Of a DNA stretch of 64,000 bases, positions 20,051 to 29,039 are shown one piece after another. This DNA comes from Sphingobium sp. Ant17 (lineage in GTDB: Bacteria > Pseudomonadota > Alphaproteobacteria > Sphingomonadales > Sphingomonadaceae): positions 1 to 64,000 of the forward strand of contig NZ_JEMV01000002.1 in assembly GCF_000588875.1 (NCBI RefSeq), in the 5' to 3' direction. The notes under the pieces were generated by a model, which was not told where the DNA came from, did not search any database, and was given only the letters and a program-made list of their open reading frames with translations. Within the stretch, counting starts at the first letter, position 1. The number at the start of each line of letters is the position of its first letter. The translations under genes and the position numbers were made by a program.

Positions 20051-20458
20051 ATGTCACTGCATCAAATCATGTATATCAGCACCGTCGTCGATACGGTTAC
20101 CCCGCAGGAATGCGCCGCAATCGCGCGGCAATCTGCCGCGAATAACCAGCGGGATGACGTGACGGGCCTCCTCCTGTTCAACTCGCGCCGCTTTCTTCAG
20201 GTGCTGGAAGGGCCGAAGGACGCGGTGGAACGTATTTTCACCCGCGTCTATGGCGACCCCCGTCACCGCGCCGTCGTCAAGCTGCGCGAAGGCGCGATCG
20301 ACACACGCGAATTTGGCCAATGGGCGATGGCTTATGACGACCCTGCCCGCCCATCGCATGCCTTGAAGGACAAGGTCGCCGCGCTGCTCGAACGGGCCGG
20401 ACCTTCAACCCGCGCGCATTTTATGGGATCAGCGGACCTGCACCGCCCCGTCGCCTGA
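20051..20458 (+). CDS. BLUF-domain blue-light sensor
   Basis: 135 residues, nearly all of them a BLUF domain binding FAD noncovalently. The residues known from cyanobacterial PixD to run the photocycle fall at the same positions: Tyr8 (MYIS), Asn32 (NNQRDDVTGLL), Gln50 (FLQVLEG) and Trp91 (FGQWAMAY). There is no output domain; such short BLUF proteins work by binding a partner. Only a short tail (~95-135) follows. Stands alone between the RcnB-like gene and a convergent permease, so the partner is not evident. Confidence 0.93.
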   Translation: MSLHQIMYISTVVDTVTPQECAAIARQSAANNQRDDVTGLLLFNSRRFLQVLEGPKDAVERIFTRVYGDPRHRAVVKLREGAIDTREFGQWAMAYDDPARPSHALKDKVAALLERAGPSTRAHFMGSADLHRPVA

Positions 20459-20465
20459 TAGGGGA

Positions 20466-21865
20466 TCACACCAGCCCGGTCAGATAATAGACTGCGATCA
20501 CGACAAAGACCGTCAGCGTCTTGATGAGCGTCAGTGCGAAAATATCCTTATAGGCCTGTCGATGGGTCAGCCCCGTCACCGCCAGCAAGGTAATGACCGC
20601 CCCATTGTGCGGCAGGCTGTCCATGCCCCCCGACGCCATCGACGCGACCCGGTGCAACACCTCGCGCGGAATGCCCGCCGTATCGCCCGCCAGCATGAAC
20701 TGGTCCGCCATCGCAGCGAGCGCGATCGACAGGCCACCCGATGCCGATCCAGTGATCCCGGCCAGCGATGTCACGGTGATCGCTTCATTGATCAACGGAT
20801 TGGGGATCGCCTTGAGCGCTTCCTTGACCACCAGGAAACCAGGCAAGGCGGCGATCACCGCGCCGAACCCATATTCGACCGCCGTATTCATCCCCGCCAG
20901 CAAAGCGCCACCCACCGCCGCCTTCGACCCTTCGGCAAAGCGCTTGGCCACGGTACGGAAAGCAAACACAAGGATCGTCGCGATGCCAAGCAGCAACGCA
21001 CCCTCCACTGCCCATAGCGCGGAAACCTGCGCTACTTGCACCTCCACCGGCGCGACCATCCCCACCAGCGACAGGGTGACGACATCGCCGCTCACCCAGC
21101 GCGGTATCGCCATCGTCAGCAACAGATTGCCCACCCCCACCACCAACAGCGGCAGTAGCGCGATCAGCGGATGCACCGGGGCTGCGTCCTCCACCGGCTC
21201 CGGTTCGTTCACCAGCGTTTCGGGCGCACCATAGCCCTCGCCCGCCGCCTTCAGCGTCCGTCGCCGCCAGCCTAGATAGGCCAACCCCATCGCCGCGATG
21301 CAGATCGATCCGATCGTCCCCAGCACCGGCGCAGCCCAGGTGGTCGTGCCAAAGAAGCTCGTCGGAATGATATTCTGGATCTGCGGCGTGCCGGGCAACG
21401 CATCCATGGTGAAGGTGATCGCGCCAAGGCCGATGGTCGCGGGCACCAATCGCTTGGGAATGTCGGCCCGGCGAAACATCTCGCGGCGAAAGGATAGACG
21501 GCGAACACCGCAACGAACACCGACACGCCGCCATAGGTCAGCAGCGCCGTCACCAGCATAATCGCCGGGATCGCCCGCCCCGCGCCCACCACGCCGATCA
21601 CCGCCGTCACGATCGCGCGGGAAAAACCCGAAATCTCGACCAGCTTGCCGAACAGCGCGCCGAGCAGGAACACCGGAAAATAGAGTTTCAGGAAACTCGC
21701 CACCTTTTCCATGAACAGGCCGGAAAAGGCGGCAGGCACGGCGGCCGGATCAGTCAGGAACACTGCCAGCATCGCCAGCAACGGTGCCATGATGATGACG
21801 CTCATCCCCCGATAGGCCGCGATCATCAGCAGGATCAGTGATAGTGCCGCAATGCCGACTGCCAT
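20466..21865 (-). pseudogene. GntP-family permease (frameshifted; probable assembly indel)
   Basis: Multi-pass inner-membrane symporter of the gluconate/hydroxybutyrate-type GntP family, about 466 residues once repaired. The N-terminal half has TYGGVSVFVAVFAVYPFAA and the second half ADIPKRLVPATIGLGAITFTMDALPGTPQIQNIIPTSFFGT, both standard. They are in different frames: near 21482 GCGAGATG should be GCGGAGATG, giving FAAEMFRRADIPKRL. Substrate probably an organic acid such as gluconate or 3-hydroxybutyrate. Convergent with the BLUF gene with only 7 bases between. Confidence 0.88.
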
Positions 21866-21881
21866 AGGCCAACCCTCTCAA

Positions 21882-21971
21882 CCGTTCGCACTGAGCCTGT
21901 CGAAGTGCTGTTCTTCTTTGGATCACGGATAGAAGAAAGGATAGGGCTTCGACAAGCTAGGGGCCGCACGG
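21882..21971. repeat. Palindromic repeat, CCGTTCG family, copy 4 (degenerate)
   Basis: Left half CCGTTCGCACTGAGCCTGTCGAAG is well kept; the right half GGCTTCGACAAGCTAGGGG has drifted from the family end. It sits in the divergent gap between the GntP-type permease and rpsF, whose promoters must flank it. Confidence 0.75.
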
Positions 21972-22142
21972 AACCGCCAAGAACTCCATCCTTGCCTTTC
22001 CCCCGCATTTCCGCCATAGGCCCGCCTTCGCGACGGACCGGGGTGACTCGCTCTAGTGCGAAGATACGGAACGAGACGACAGCCGGAGGGGCGCTGCACA
22101 TGGGGTGCGCGTCAGCAATCGGCCAACAGAAAAGGCATTATC

Positions 22143-22589
22143 ATGGCTCTGTACGAGCATGTGTTCCTTGCGCGCCAGGATCTGGCACAGGCGCAGGTGG
22201 ACGCGCTGGCGGAAATCGCCACCAAGATCGTCGAAGAGAATGAAGGCAAGGTTACCAAGGTCGAGACCTGGGGCCTGCGTTCGCTCGCCTACAAGATCGC
22301 GAAGAACCGCAAGGCGCACTACGTCATGCTGAACATCGACGCGCCCGGCAATGTGATCGCGGAACTGGAGCGCCAGACCCAGATCAACGAAGACATCATC
22401 CGCTACATGACCGTCAAGGTCGATGAGCTGGAAGGTGGCCCGTCGGTCATGATGCGCAAGCAGGAGCGTTCGGAACGTGGTGATCGCGGTCCCCGCGGTG
22501 ATCGTGGCGACCGGGGCGATCGTGGCCCGCGCGAAGACCGTGGTGATCGTGGCCCGCGCCGCGACCGCGACGAAACCGCTGGCGAATAA
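22143..22589 (+). CDS. rpsF: 30S ribosomal protein S6
   Basis: 148 residues. The S6 ferredoxin-like core ([20 protein letters not shown]...[25 protein letters not shown]) ends around residue 105. Beyond it is a low-complexity tail of Arg-Gly-Asp/Glu units (about 110-143) encoded by GGTGATCG-like repeats, an extension common in alphaproteobacterial S6. Start ATG at 22143. First gene of rpsF-rpsR-rplI with 13-base spacers. Confidence 0.96.
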   Translation: MALYEHVFLARQDLAQAQVDALAEIATKIVEENEGKVTKVETWGLRSLAYKIAKNRKAHYVMLNIDAPGNVIAELERQTQINEDIIRYMTVKVDELEGGPSVMMRKQERSERGDRGPRGDRGDRGDRGPREDRGDRGPRRDRDETAGE

Positions 22590-22602
22590 GGAGACCTGAA
22601 CC

Positions 22603-22827
22603 ATGGCACGCCCATTTTTCCGCCGCCGCAAGAGCTGCCCCTTCGCCGCCAAGGATGCGCCGAAGATCGATTATAAGGATGTTCGTCTGCTGCAGGGCTT
22701 CGTGTCCGAACGCGGCAAGATCGTCCCCAGCCGCATCACGGCCGTTTCGGCCAAGAAGCAGCGCGAACTGTCTCAGGCCATCAAGCGCGCCCGTCATCTG
22801 GGCCTGCTGCCCTACATCGTGAAGTAA
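22603..22827 (+). CDS. rpsR: 30S ribosomal protein S18
   Basis: 74 residues: [61 protein letters not shown]18 pairs with S6 on the small-subunit platform, consistent with adjacency to rpsF. RBS AAGGAG visible in the 13-base gap. Confidence 0.97.
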   Translation: MARPFFRRRKSCPFAAKDAPKIDYKDVRLLQGFVSERGKIVPSRITAVSAKKQRELSQAIKRARHLGLLPYIVK

Positions 22828-22840
22828 GGGAGTAAGCCCC

Positions 22841-23443
22841 ATGGAAATCATTCTGCTCGAACGCATCGAGAAGCTCGGCGCCATCGGCGACGTCGTGACC
22901 GTCAAGGACGGCTACGCCCGTAACTTCCTGTTGCCGAACAAGAAGGCGCTGCGCTCCAACAACGCCAATAAAAAGGTGTTCGAGGCCAACCGCGCCCGGA
23001 TCGAAGCCGACAACGCTGCCCGTCGTGCCGACGCGGAAGCCGCGGCCGATGGTGTCAACGGTACCCAGATCGTCCTGATCCGCCAGTCGTCCAACGCTGG
23101 TGCGCTCTATGGTTCGGTTGCGGTTCGCGACATCCTCGAAGCACTCAGCGCGCAGGACATCACCAACGTGACCAAGTCGATGATCGTGCTGGAACGCCCG
23201 ATCAAGACGCTGGGCGTGTTCGACGTCAAGGTTGCGCTGCACCCCGAAGTCGTGACCACCATCCAAGTCAACGTCGCCCGCTCGCCGGAAGAAGCCGATC
23301 TCCAGTCGCAAGGCGTGGACGTGATGGCCGATCTGTTCGAAAAGGACGAGAGCGGCTTCACCGAAGACTATGATCCCAATGCTGAGCCAGGCGAAATCGC
23401 CATGGACAAGGCTGAAGACGAAGCCCCGGCCGAAGAGGCCTGA
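22841..23443 (+). CDS. rplI: 50S ribosomal protein L9
   Basis: 200 residues. N-terminal rRNA-binding domain MEIILLERIEKLGAIGDVVTVKDGYARNFLLPNKKA, connecting helix (~45-75), then the C-terminal domain. An acidic tail of ~45 residues (DLFEKDESGFTEDYDPNAEPGEIAMDKAEDEAPAEEA) makes it longer than the usual 150, as in other sphingomonads. Last gene of the operon; a strong terminator follows. Confidence 0.97.
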   Translation: MEIILLERIEKLGAIGDVVTVKDGYARNFLLPNKKALRSNNANKKVFEANRARIEADNAARRADAEAAADGVNGTQIVLIRQSSNAGALYGSVAVRDILEALSAQDITNVTKSMIVLERPIKTLGVFDVKVALHPEVVTTIQVNVARSPEEADLQSQGVDVMADLFEKDESGFTEDYDPNAEPGEIAMDKAEDEAPAEEA

Positions 23444-23468
23444 GCCTTCGCTTTTGATCGAACGAGAA

Positions 23469-23495
23469 AGCCGCCCCGCAACGGGCGGCTTTTTT
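23469..23495 (+). terminator. Rho-independent terminator of rpsF-rpsR-rplI
   Basis: Stem AGCCGCCC / GGGCGGCT with CGCAAC loop followed by TTTTTTG, 26 bases after the rplI stop. Confidence 0.92.
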
Positions 23496-23633
23496 GTTGG
23501 CACACACCAACGGGTTGGCCCTTGGCACCCAAGTAAATGCTGCACTGCGGGATCGAACCGGTGCGCGGCCCGTTACCCTGTTCTGGCTTGCATCTAGGTT
23601 GGCCTACAGCCCCCCGCCAGCAAGGTATGTCGC

Positions 23634-24704
23634 ATGAGAAATCCGTTCGCGTCGGCAATGAAGGCCGCAAGACTGATGCAGAGGGGCCGTCCGATGTCGG
23701 CTGCGCTGGCTATGCATGGCGTGTTGACCACCCCTGCCAAGCCCAAACCCAAGCCCAAGATAAAGGTGCCGACCCGCAAGCCCGCCGCCAAGCGGATCGC
23801 CAAGCCAGCCCCGGCCGCTCGCCCCCTGCCCGGCAGCTTCACCGACGGCCTGTTCGAGAGCAAGCATGGCGCGATCCGCTACAAGCTCTACACGCCCACC
23901 GGCTCCGCGCGCCGCCGCATGCCGATTGTCGTCATGCTGCATGGCTGCTCGCAATCGGCGGGCGATTTCGCGACCGGCACCGGCATGAATCAGCTTGCCG
24001 ACGAACGCGGCGTCATCATGCTCTATCCCGAACAATCGCGGTCGGCCAATATGGCGCGTTGCTGGAACTGGCATCGGCCCGGCGACCAGTTGCGCGGCAA
24101 GGGCGAACCGGCGCTGATCGCCGGGCTCACCCGCCACGCCATCGCACTGTCCCGCGCCGATCCCACGCGGGTCTACATCGCGGGCATATCGGCGGGCGGC
24201 GTCGCTGCCGCGATCATCGGCCAAGCCTATCCCGAACTGTTCGTCGCGGTCGGCATCCATTCCGCGCTGACCCGTGGCGATGTCAGCACCGTCAGCGGCG
24301 CTTTGGCAGCGATGCGCGGACGCCCGACGAGCGAAGCGCCGACCGGCCGCACGCCCCGGCCCCGTCCGACCATCGTCTTCCACGGCGACGCCGACACCGT
24401 CGTCCACCCCTCAAACGCGGACGGCTTCCGGTCGCTGCTCGAACGGTCGACCCACGGCCCGCTGGTCAGCCGGTCGGAACAGGGCATGTCAGAGGGCGGG
24501 CGCGCCTTCACCCGCACCGAACATCGCGATGGGAAGGGCGACGTCATGCTCGAAAACTGGACCATCCACGGCAGCAGCCATGCCTGGTCGGGCGGTGCGC
24601 GCGTGGGTTCCTACACCGACCCCGCCGGCCCCGACGCCTCGCGCGCAATGCTGCGCTTCTTCCTGGCCCGCCGTCGTAAGCCGGTGCGCAAGGTCGCGTC
24701 CTGA
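23634..24704 (+). CDS. PHB depolymerase-family esterase
   Basis: 356-residue alpha/beta hydrolase of the LpqC/PHB-depolymerase family. Oxyanion segment VVMLHGCSQSAGDF, nucleophile motif GISAGG, acid in FHGDADTVVHPSN, and catalytic His in GSSHAWSGG are all visible. The first ~65 residues are a Lys/Pro/Ala-rich basic leader (KPKPKPKIKVPTRKPAAK) without a convincing signal peptide, so location is unclear. Substrates may be short-chain polyhydroxyalkanoate or other esters such as feruloyl sugars. Monocistronic, following the ribosomal operon terminator. Confidence 0.87.
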   Translation: MRNPFASAMKAARLMQRGRPMSAALAMHGVLTTPAKPKPKPKIKVPTRKPAAKRIAKPAPAARPLPGSFTDGLFESKHGAIRYKLYTPTGSARRRMPIVVMLHGCSQSAGDFATGTGMNQLADERGVIMLYPEQSRSANMARCWNWHRPGDQLRGKGEPALIAGLTRHAIALSRADPTRVYIAGISAGGVAAAIIGQAYPELFVAVGIHSALTRGDVSTVSGALAAMRGRPTSEAPTGRTPRPRPTIVFHGDADTVVHPSNADGFRSLLERSTHGPLVSRSEQGMSEGGRAFTRTEHRDGKGDVMLENWTIHGSSHAWSGGARVGSYTDPAGPDASRAMLRFFLARRRKPVRKVAS

Positions 24705-24743
24705 CGCCACGGAACGCCGCCCCGCACGGCGCGTTGCGCCATC

Positions 24744-25076
24744 ATGAAAAACCGCGCTTTGATCGAAAAACTCGCCCGCCATCTCGCCATGGATGCGCCT
24801 GACAACTGGCAGGCCCGGGTTGAGGACGCGGCTTGCATCCTCGCCCTGATGAAGGAGCCCGACGACGCCATGCGCGACGTGGGCGATACCGCGATCTGGG
24901 AAGCGATGGTTGACGCGGCCCTGCGCCAGCGTTGGACTGTCGCGCCTGCCGCCGCGAACGAACACGATTCGGGCGGATCGGACGAGGAAGGGGAAATCCG
25001 GCTGACATCCGAAACGATCGGCCATGACCCGGCCGACTGGGTTCACATTCATCACGAGCGGGAGAAGCAATCATGA
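24744..25076 (+). CDS. Hypothetical protein, first of a coupled pair
   Basis: 110 residues, not recognised. Predicted helical and acidic, soluble, no signal peptide. C-terminal part is rich in Glu/Asp with a histidine cluster (DWVHIHHEREKQ). Codon use resembles neighbours. It overlaps the next small gene by 4 bases (ATGA), so the two are probably co-translated; 40 bases after the esterase gene, so co-transcription with it is possible. Confidence 0.65.
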   Translation: MKNRALIEKLARHLAMDAPDNWQARVEDAACILALMKEPDDAMRDVGDTAIWEAMVDAALRQRWTVAPAAANEHDSGGSDEEGEIRLTSETIGHDPADWVHIHHEREKQS

Positions 25077-25306
25077 AGGGGCTGATCAAACTGGCCATCG
25101 TCACCGGCCTGGGCGCGATGGCGCTCAAAGGCTGGCGCGAATGGATGGGCGACGGCAAAACGCCCGACGATCGCGGTGCCATAGGGTCTTCGGGAATCGT
25201 GCGCGACGCCGGGCCGCAAGAGGGTATTGCGCAAGCGGATTGGGACAAGGTCGACGAACAATCGGACGAGAGCTTTCCCGCCAGCGACCCACCGGGCAAT
25301 TACTGA
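25073..25306 (+). CDS. Hypothetical small protein, second of a coupled pair
   Basis: 77 residues, not recognised. Begins with a short hydrophobic stretch (LIKLAIVTGLGAMALKG) that could be a weak membrane anchor and ends with QADWDKVDEQSDESFPASDPPGNY; the ESFPASDPP motif is a recurrent ending in small proteobacterial proteins of unknown function. Starts inside the stop of the preceding gene. Confidence 0.68.
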   Translation: MKGLIKLAIVTGLGAMALKGWREWMGDGKTPDDRGAIGSSGIVRDAGPQEGIAQADWDKVDEQSDESFPASDPPGNY

Positions 25307-25399
25307 ACCAAACGCTCCATTGCTCCCCCGCCACGCGCCCTCTAAGAAGCGCGCGCGAGGGGCGGCCGATTACCGCCCAGAACAGGGGAATAACCGTCC

Positions 25400-26332
25400 A
25401 TGCCTTCGGGTCTGATTGCGCTGCTCGACGATGTCGCGGGCATTGCCAAACTTGCTGCGACTTCGCTCGACGACGTCGCCGCCGCTGCTGGCAAGGCAGG
25501 AACGAAGGCGGCGGGCGTGGTGATCGACGACGCCGCCGTTACCCCCAATTATGTGATGGGGCTGGCGGCCGAGCGGGAATTGCCGATCATCTGGAAAATC
25601 GCCAAGGGGTCGGTCCGCAACAAACTGCTCTTCCTGCTGCCCGCTGCGCTGCTCATCGCCGCCTTTGCGCCCTGGTTGCTTCCGCCGCTGCTGATGATGG
25701 GCGGCGCGTTCCTCTGTTTCGAAGCCGCCGAGAAACTCCTTGAGGCGCTGCACGGCGGCCATGACCTCGCTGAAGAGGCGCTGGCAACGCTCGATTCCAC
25801 CGAACTCGAAAACCAGAAAGTATCGAGCGCCATCCGCACCGACTTCATTCTGTCGGGCGAAATCATGGCGATCTCGCTGGGCACGGTGGCGGACAAGCCC
25901 ATTTGGGAACAGGCGATCGTCCTGTTCGTGGTCGCGATCGCGATCACGGCGGGCGTCTATGGCGTCGTCGGCCTGATCGTGAAGATGGACGATATCGGCC
26001 TTAACCTGGCCCAACGCGCTTCCACCATCACGCGCGCGATCGGCCGTGGCCTCGTCAAGGCGATGCCGATCCTGATGAAGATATTGAGCGTCGTCGGCAC
26101 CGCCGCGATGCTCTGGGTCGGCGGTGGCCTCATCGTCCACGGCCTGCACGAATATCATCTCGACCTGATTCCCGACATGATCCATCATTTGGCGGAGGGC
26201 GCGGCGCAGGCTCTCCCCGCCATCGGCCCGGTGGTCGACTGGGTGGTCAATGCGATCGGCGCAGGCATTGTCGGCCTCATAATCGGCGCCATCATCGTCG
26301 CCGTGCTGCATCTGTTCAAGAAAAAGCACTAA
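25400..26332 (+). CDS. DUF808 (YedI-like) inner-membrane protein
   Basis: 310 residues, matching DUF808: MPSGLIALLDDVAGIAKLAATSLDDVAAAAGKAGTKAAGVVIDDAAVTPNYV followed by at least five membrane helices. Family members are inner-membrane proteins of unknown function. The DD/DE-rich amphipathic N-terminus and HDLAEEAL segment are typical. A hairpin at 26344 follows its stop. Confidence 0.9.
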   Translation: MPSGLIALLDDVAGIAKLAATSLDDVAAAAGKAGTKAAGVVIDDAAVTPNYVMGLAAERELPIIWKIAKGSVRNKLLFLLPAALLIAAFAPWLLPPLLMMGGAFLCFEAAEKLLEALHGGHDLAEEALATLDSTELENQKVSSAIRTDFILSGEIMAISLGTVADKPIWEQAIVLFVVAIAITAGVYGVVGLIVKMDDIGLNLAQRASTITRAIGRGLVKAMPILMKILSVVGTAAMLWVGGGLIVHGLHEYHLDLIPDMIHHLAEGAAQALPAIGPVVDWVVNAIGAGIVGLIIGAIIVAVLHLFKKKH

Positions 26333-26343
26333 GCCAACGGTCT

Positions 26344-26367
26344 GGGCTCCTGCGCAAGCAGGAGCCC
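26344..26367. terminator. Hairpin after the DUF808 gene
   Basis: Perfect stem GGGCTCCTGC / GCAGGAGCCC, loop GCAA, no T run. Could be a terminator or a REP-like palindrome; only about 24 bases before the MATE gene start. Confidence 0.5.
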
Positions 26368-26391
26368 CTATCCGATCTTCTGGACCATGCC

Positions 26392-27762
26392 GTGACCCAC
26401 CCCTCCCCCTGGCGCATAGAGGCGAGCGCCCTCATTGCCCTCGCGCTGCCGATGATCGCGGGCAATATCGCCTGGTCGGCCATCGCCGCGACGGACCTGC
26501 TGCTGCTCGGCCGCCTGGGTGCGGAGGCCGTCGCGGCGGGTGCGCTCGCCATCAACCTGTTCCACGCCTTCCTGCTGTTCGGCATGGGCCTCGTCACCGC
26601 CGCGTCGCCCCTGATCGCCAGCGAGCGCGGACGTCGCCGCCATTCGGTGCGCGACGTCCGCCGCACCGTGCAACAGACGCTGCGCGCCGCCCTTTTCTTC
26701 GTCCTCCCCGCCTGGGTGATCCTGTGGCAGTGCGAGCCGATATTGCTCGCCATGGGCCAGGATGCCGACCTGTCCCGCGATGCCGGACGATTGATGCACG
26801 GCATGCAATGGGCGCTGCTCCCCTTCCTGGGCTTCACCACCCTGCGGACCTTCATTGCCGCGCTCGAACGGCCGATCTGGGGTTTGCTCATCATGCTGGG
26901 CGCGCTGCCCTTCAACCTGCTGATCGGTTGGGCGTTGATCTTCGGCCATTTGGGCTTTCCGCCACTTGGCCTGTTCGGTGCCGGGCTGGCCAGCACATTA
27001 TCCTCCGCCTTCCTCTTCTTCGGCCTGCTCGCCGTCATCCTGATCGACCGGCGTTTCCGCCGCTATCGCATCATGGGTGGCTTCTGGACCCGCGATCGCG
27101 AGCGCCAGCGGCAAGTGTGGGCGCTCGGCCTGCCGATCGCGATCACGCTCGGCTTCGAAACCACGGTATTCAACGCCTCGGCCCTGCTCATGGGGTTGAT
27201 CGACCGCGATTCCCTCGCCGCCCATGCGGTCGCGATTCAGATTGCGGCGCTGGTGTTCATGGTGCCGATGGGCATAGGCCAGGCCGCCACGGTGCGCGTC
27301 GGCATTGCCCATGGGCGGCATGATCGCGCGGGGATCGGTCGCGCTGGCTGGCTGGCGCTGATCCTGGGCACCGGCTTTGCCGCCACCGCCGCCGCTGCGC
27401 TCATCCTGATGCCCCGCACCCTGGTGTCCGTCTTCCTCGACCTCCAGGATCCGGCCAATGCCCGGACGATCAGCCTCGCCGTCAGCTTTCTCGCCATCGC
27501 CGCCCTGTTCCAGCTTGTGGACGCCGCGCAAGCGGTCGGCGCGGGCGTCTTGCGCGGGTTGCAGGACACGACCATCCCCATGATCTTCGCGCTCATCGGC
27601 TATTGGGTGGTGGGTATCGGTGTCGGCAGCCTGCTCGCCTTTCCGCTGGGCATGGAGGGCATCGGCATCTGGCTGGGGCTGGCCAGTGGCCTCGGCGTGG
27701 TCGCGATAATGCTGGTCGTCCGCTGGAGCCTGCGCGATCGGCTGGGCCTCGTTCCGGCCTGA
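26392..27762 (+). CDS. MATE family efflux transporter
   Basis: 456-residue twelve-helix antiporter exporting cationic drugs or metabolites using sodium or proton gradients. MATE features include LPMIAGNIAWSAIAATDLLLLGRLG in helices 1-2, the repeated half (LGLPIAITLGFETTVFNASALLMG), and QAVGAGVLRGLQDTTIPMI in a late helix, as in NorM-type members. The start is GTG at 26392; no ATG gives a better frame. Closest relation seems NorM-like rather than DinF, a weak judgement. Confidence 0.9.
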   Translation: MTHPSPWRIEASALIALALPMIAGNIAWSAIAATDLLLLGRLGAEAVAAGALAINLFHAFLLFGMGLVTAASPLIASERGRRRHSVRDVRRTVQQTLRAALFFVLPAWVILWQCEPILLAMGQDADLSRDAGRLMHGMQWALLPFLGFTTLRTFIAALERPIWGLLIMLGALPFNLLIGWALIFGHLGFPPLGLFGAGLASTLSSAFLFFGLLAVILIDRRFRRYRIMGGFWTRDRERQRQVWALGLPIAITLGFETTVFNASALLMGLIDRDSLAAHAVAIQIAALVFMVPMGIGQAATVRVGIAHGRHDRAGIGRAGWLALILGTGFAATAAAALILMPRTLVSVFLDLQDPANARTISLAVSFLAIAALFQLVDAAQAVGAGVLRGLQDTTIPMIFALIGYWVVGIGVGSLLAFPLGMEGIGIWLGLASGLGVVAIMLVVRWSLRDRLGLVPA

Positions 27763-27836
27763 TTGCGTCGCGCGCCCATGGTGCGGCGCACAAAGCAATT
27801 GAAAGAATCGGTAAAATCGGTCATGAATCGGACATC

Positions 27837-28157
27837 ATGCAAGCCCCGACCGAGATTTTTGAAGCGATCGCGCTCCAGAAGTGCCTGAAGGTGACCTATA
27901 ATAAAATGGTCGTCACCCTGGCTCCCCACATCCTCTACACGCGCCATGACGAGCTGTTCATCGACGCGGTAACCGTCGATCGCGACGGTACGCCGCCGCG
28001 CGAACTCAAGCTCGGCACGTTCAAGCTGGTCGGCCTGTCCGACCTCAAGGTGCTGGAAGACCCGTTCGAAGCGATGCACGGCCTCTACGACCAGAATGAC
28101 GACAAATATCGCAACGTCACCCTGTTCGCCGTAGCCCCGGAAAGCGCCGCCGCCTGA
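27837..28157 (+). CDS. Uncharacterised 106-residue protein
   Basis: I do not recognise a named family. The sequence IFEAIALQKCLKVTYNKMVVTLAPHILYTRHDELFIDAVTVDRDGTPPRELKLGTFKLVGLSDLKVL reads like an SH3-like beta barrel and recalls the WYL domain (pattern of YN..., APHILYTRHDELFIDAV, then LGTFKLVGLSDLKV), but with no DNA-binding half. If a WYL relative, it might bind a small ligand or nucleic acid. Longer in-frame reading upstream (27603) lies inside the MATE gene. Followed by a good terminator. Confidence 0.7.
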   Translation: MQAPTEIFEAIALQKCLKVTYNKMVVTLAPHILYTRHDELFIDAVTVDRDGTPPRELKLGTFKLVGLSDLKVLEDPFEAMHGLYDQNDDKYRNVTLFAVAPESAAA

Positions 28158-28168
28158 TCGGCGGCTTT
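28149..28168 (+). terminator. Terminator overlapping the stop codon of the 106-aa gene
   Basis: GCCGCC TGATC GGCGGC followed by TTT; the loop contains the TGA stop codon. Confidence 0.65.
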
Positions 28169-28180
28169 GCCATCTCAACC

Positions 28181-28248
28181 CCGTTCGCCCTGAGCCTGTC
28201 GAAGGGCCAGGCTGAGCGAAGTCGAAGTCCTTCTCTTCGCTCAGTCGG
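28181..28248. repeat. Palindromic repeat, CCGTTCG family, copy 5 (right end degenerate)
   Basis: Begins CCGTTCGCCCTGAGCCTGTCGAAGG, contains GCTGAGCGAAGTCGAAG, and ends TTCGCTCAGTCGG, lacking the canonical closing CCGAACGG. Lies between the 106-aa gene and the convergent ABC permease. Confidence 0.75.
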
Positions 28249-28271
28249 CATCGGCGACCGTTCCGGCCGCC

Positions 28272-29039
28272 TCACTTCTTCAAACGATACCCCGTCCTGA
28301 ACATCCAGGCGATGATGGCGATACACAAGGCCAGCATCCCCGCGACGAAGATCAGGCTGAACTCGATCCCGACATCGCCCTTGCCAAAGAAGGTCCAGCG
28401 AAAGCCGGAGATCAGATAGACGATCGGGTTGAAGAAGGTGATCGTGCGCCACGGCTCGGCCAGCATCTGGACCGAGTAAAAAGCCCCGCCCAGAAACGTC
28501 ATCGGCATGATCAGCAGCATCGGGATCACCTGCAACTGCTCGAAACTCTGCGCCCATACGCCCAGAATGAAGCCGAACAGGCAGAAGCTGATCGCGATCA
28601 ACACCATGAACCCGGCCATCGCAAAGGGATGCGCCACCTGCACATCGACGAACAGATGCGCGGTCAGGAAGATGATGCTGCCCACGATCAGCGACTTGGT
28701 CGCCGCCGCGCCGACATAGGCGATGATCGTCTCGGTCGCCGACACCGGGGCCGACAGCAGTTCATAAATGGTGCCGGTGAATTTGGGCATATAGATGCCG
28801 AAACTCGCGTTGAAGATGCTCTCGGTGAACATCGACATCATGATGAGGCCAGGCACGATGAAGGCGGCATAGGGAATGCCGTCCACCTCCGTCATCCGCG
28901 ATCCGATCGCGCCGCCAAACACCACGAAATAGAGCGATGTCGTGATCACCGGCACCAACAGGCCCGTCATCAGCGTGCGCCGGAACCGGTGCAATTCGAA
29001 CAGATAGATCGCCGCGATGGCACGCAAATTCTGGAGCAT
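28272..29039 (-). CDS. ABC-2 type transporter permease
   Basis: 255-residue, six-helix permease of the ABC-2 (YadH/NodJ-like) class: IYLFELHRFRRTLMTGLLVPVITTSLYFVVFGGAIG, then FIVPGLIMMSMF and LPMTFLGGAFYS-like segments. ATG at 29039 shares a base with the TGA of the ATPase gene, so they are coupled. Exports an unknown substrate, perhaps a lipid or polysaccharide precursor. Confidence 0.92.
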   Translation of the reverse strand: MLQNLRAIAAIYLFELHRFRRTLMTGLLVPVITTSLYFVVFGGAIGSRMTEVDGIPYAAFIVPGLIMMSMFTESIFNASFGIYMPKFTGTIYELLSAPVSATETIIAYVGAAATKSLIVGSIIFLTAHLFVDVQVAHPFAMAGFMVLIAISFCLFGFILGVWAQSFEQLQVIPMLLIMPMTFLGGAFYSVQMLAEPWRTITFFNPIVYLISGFRWTFFGKGDVGIEFSLIFVAGMLALCIAIIAWMFRTGYRLKK

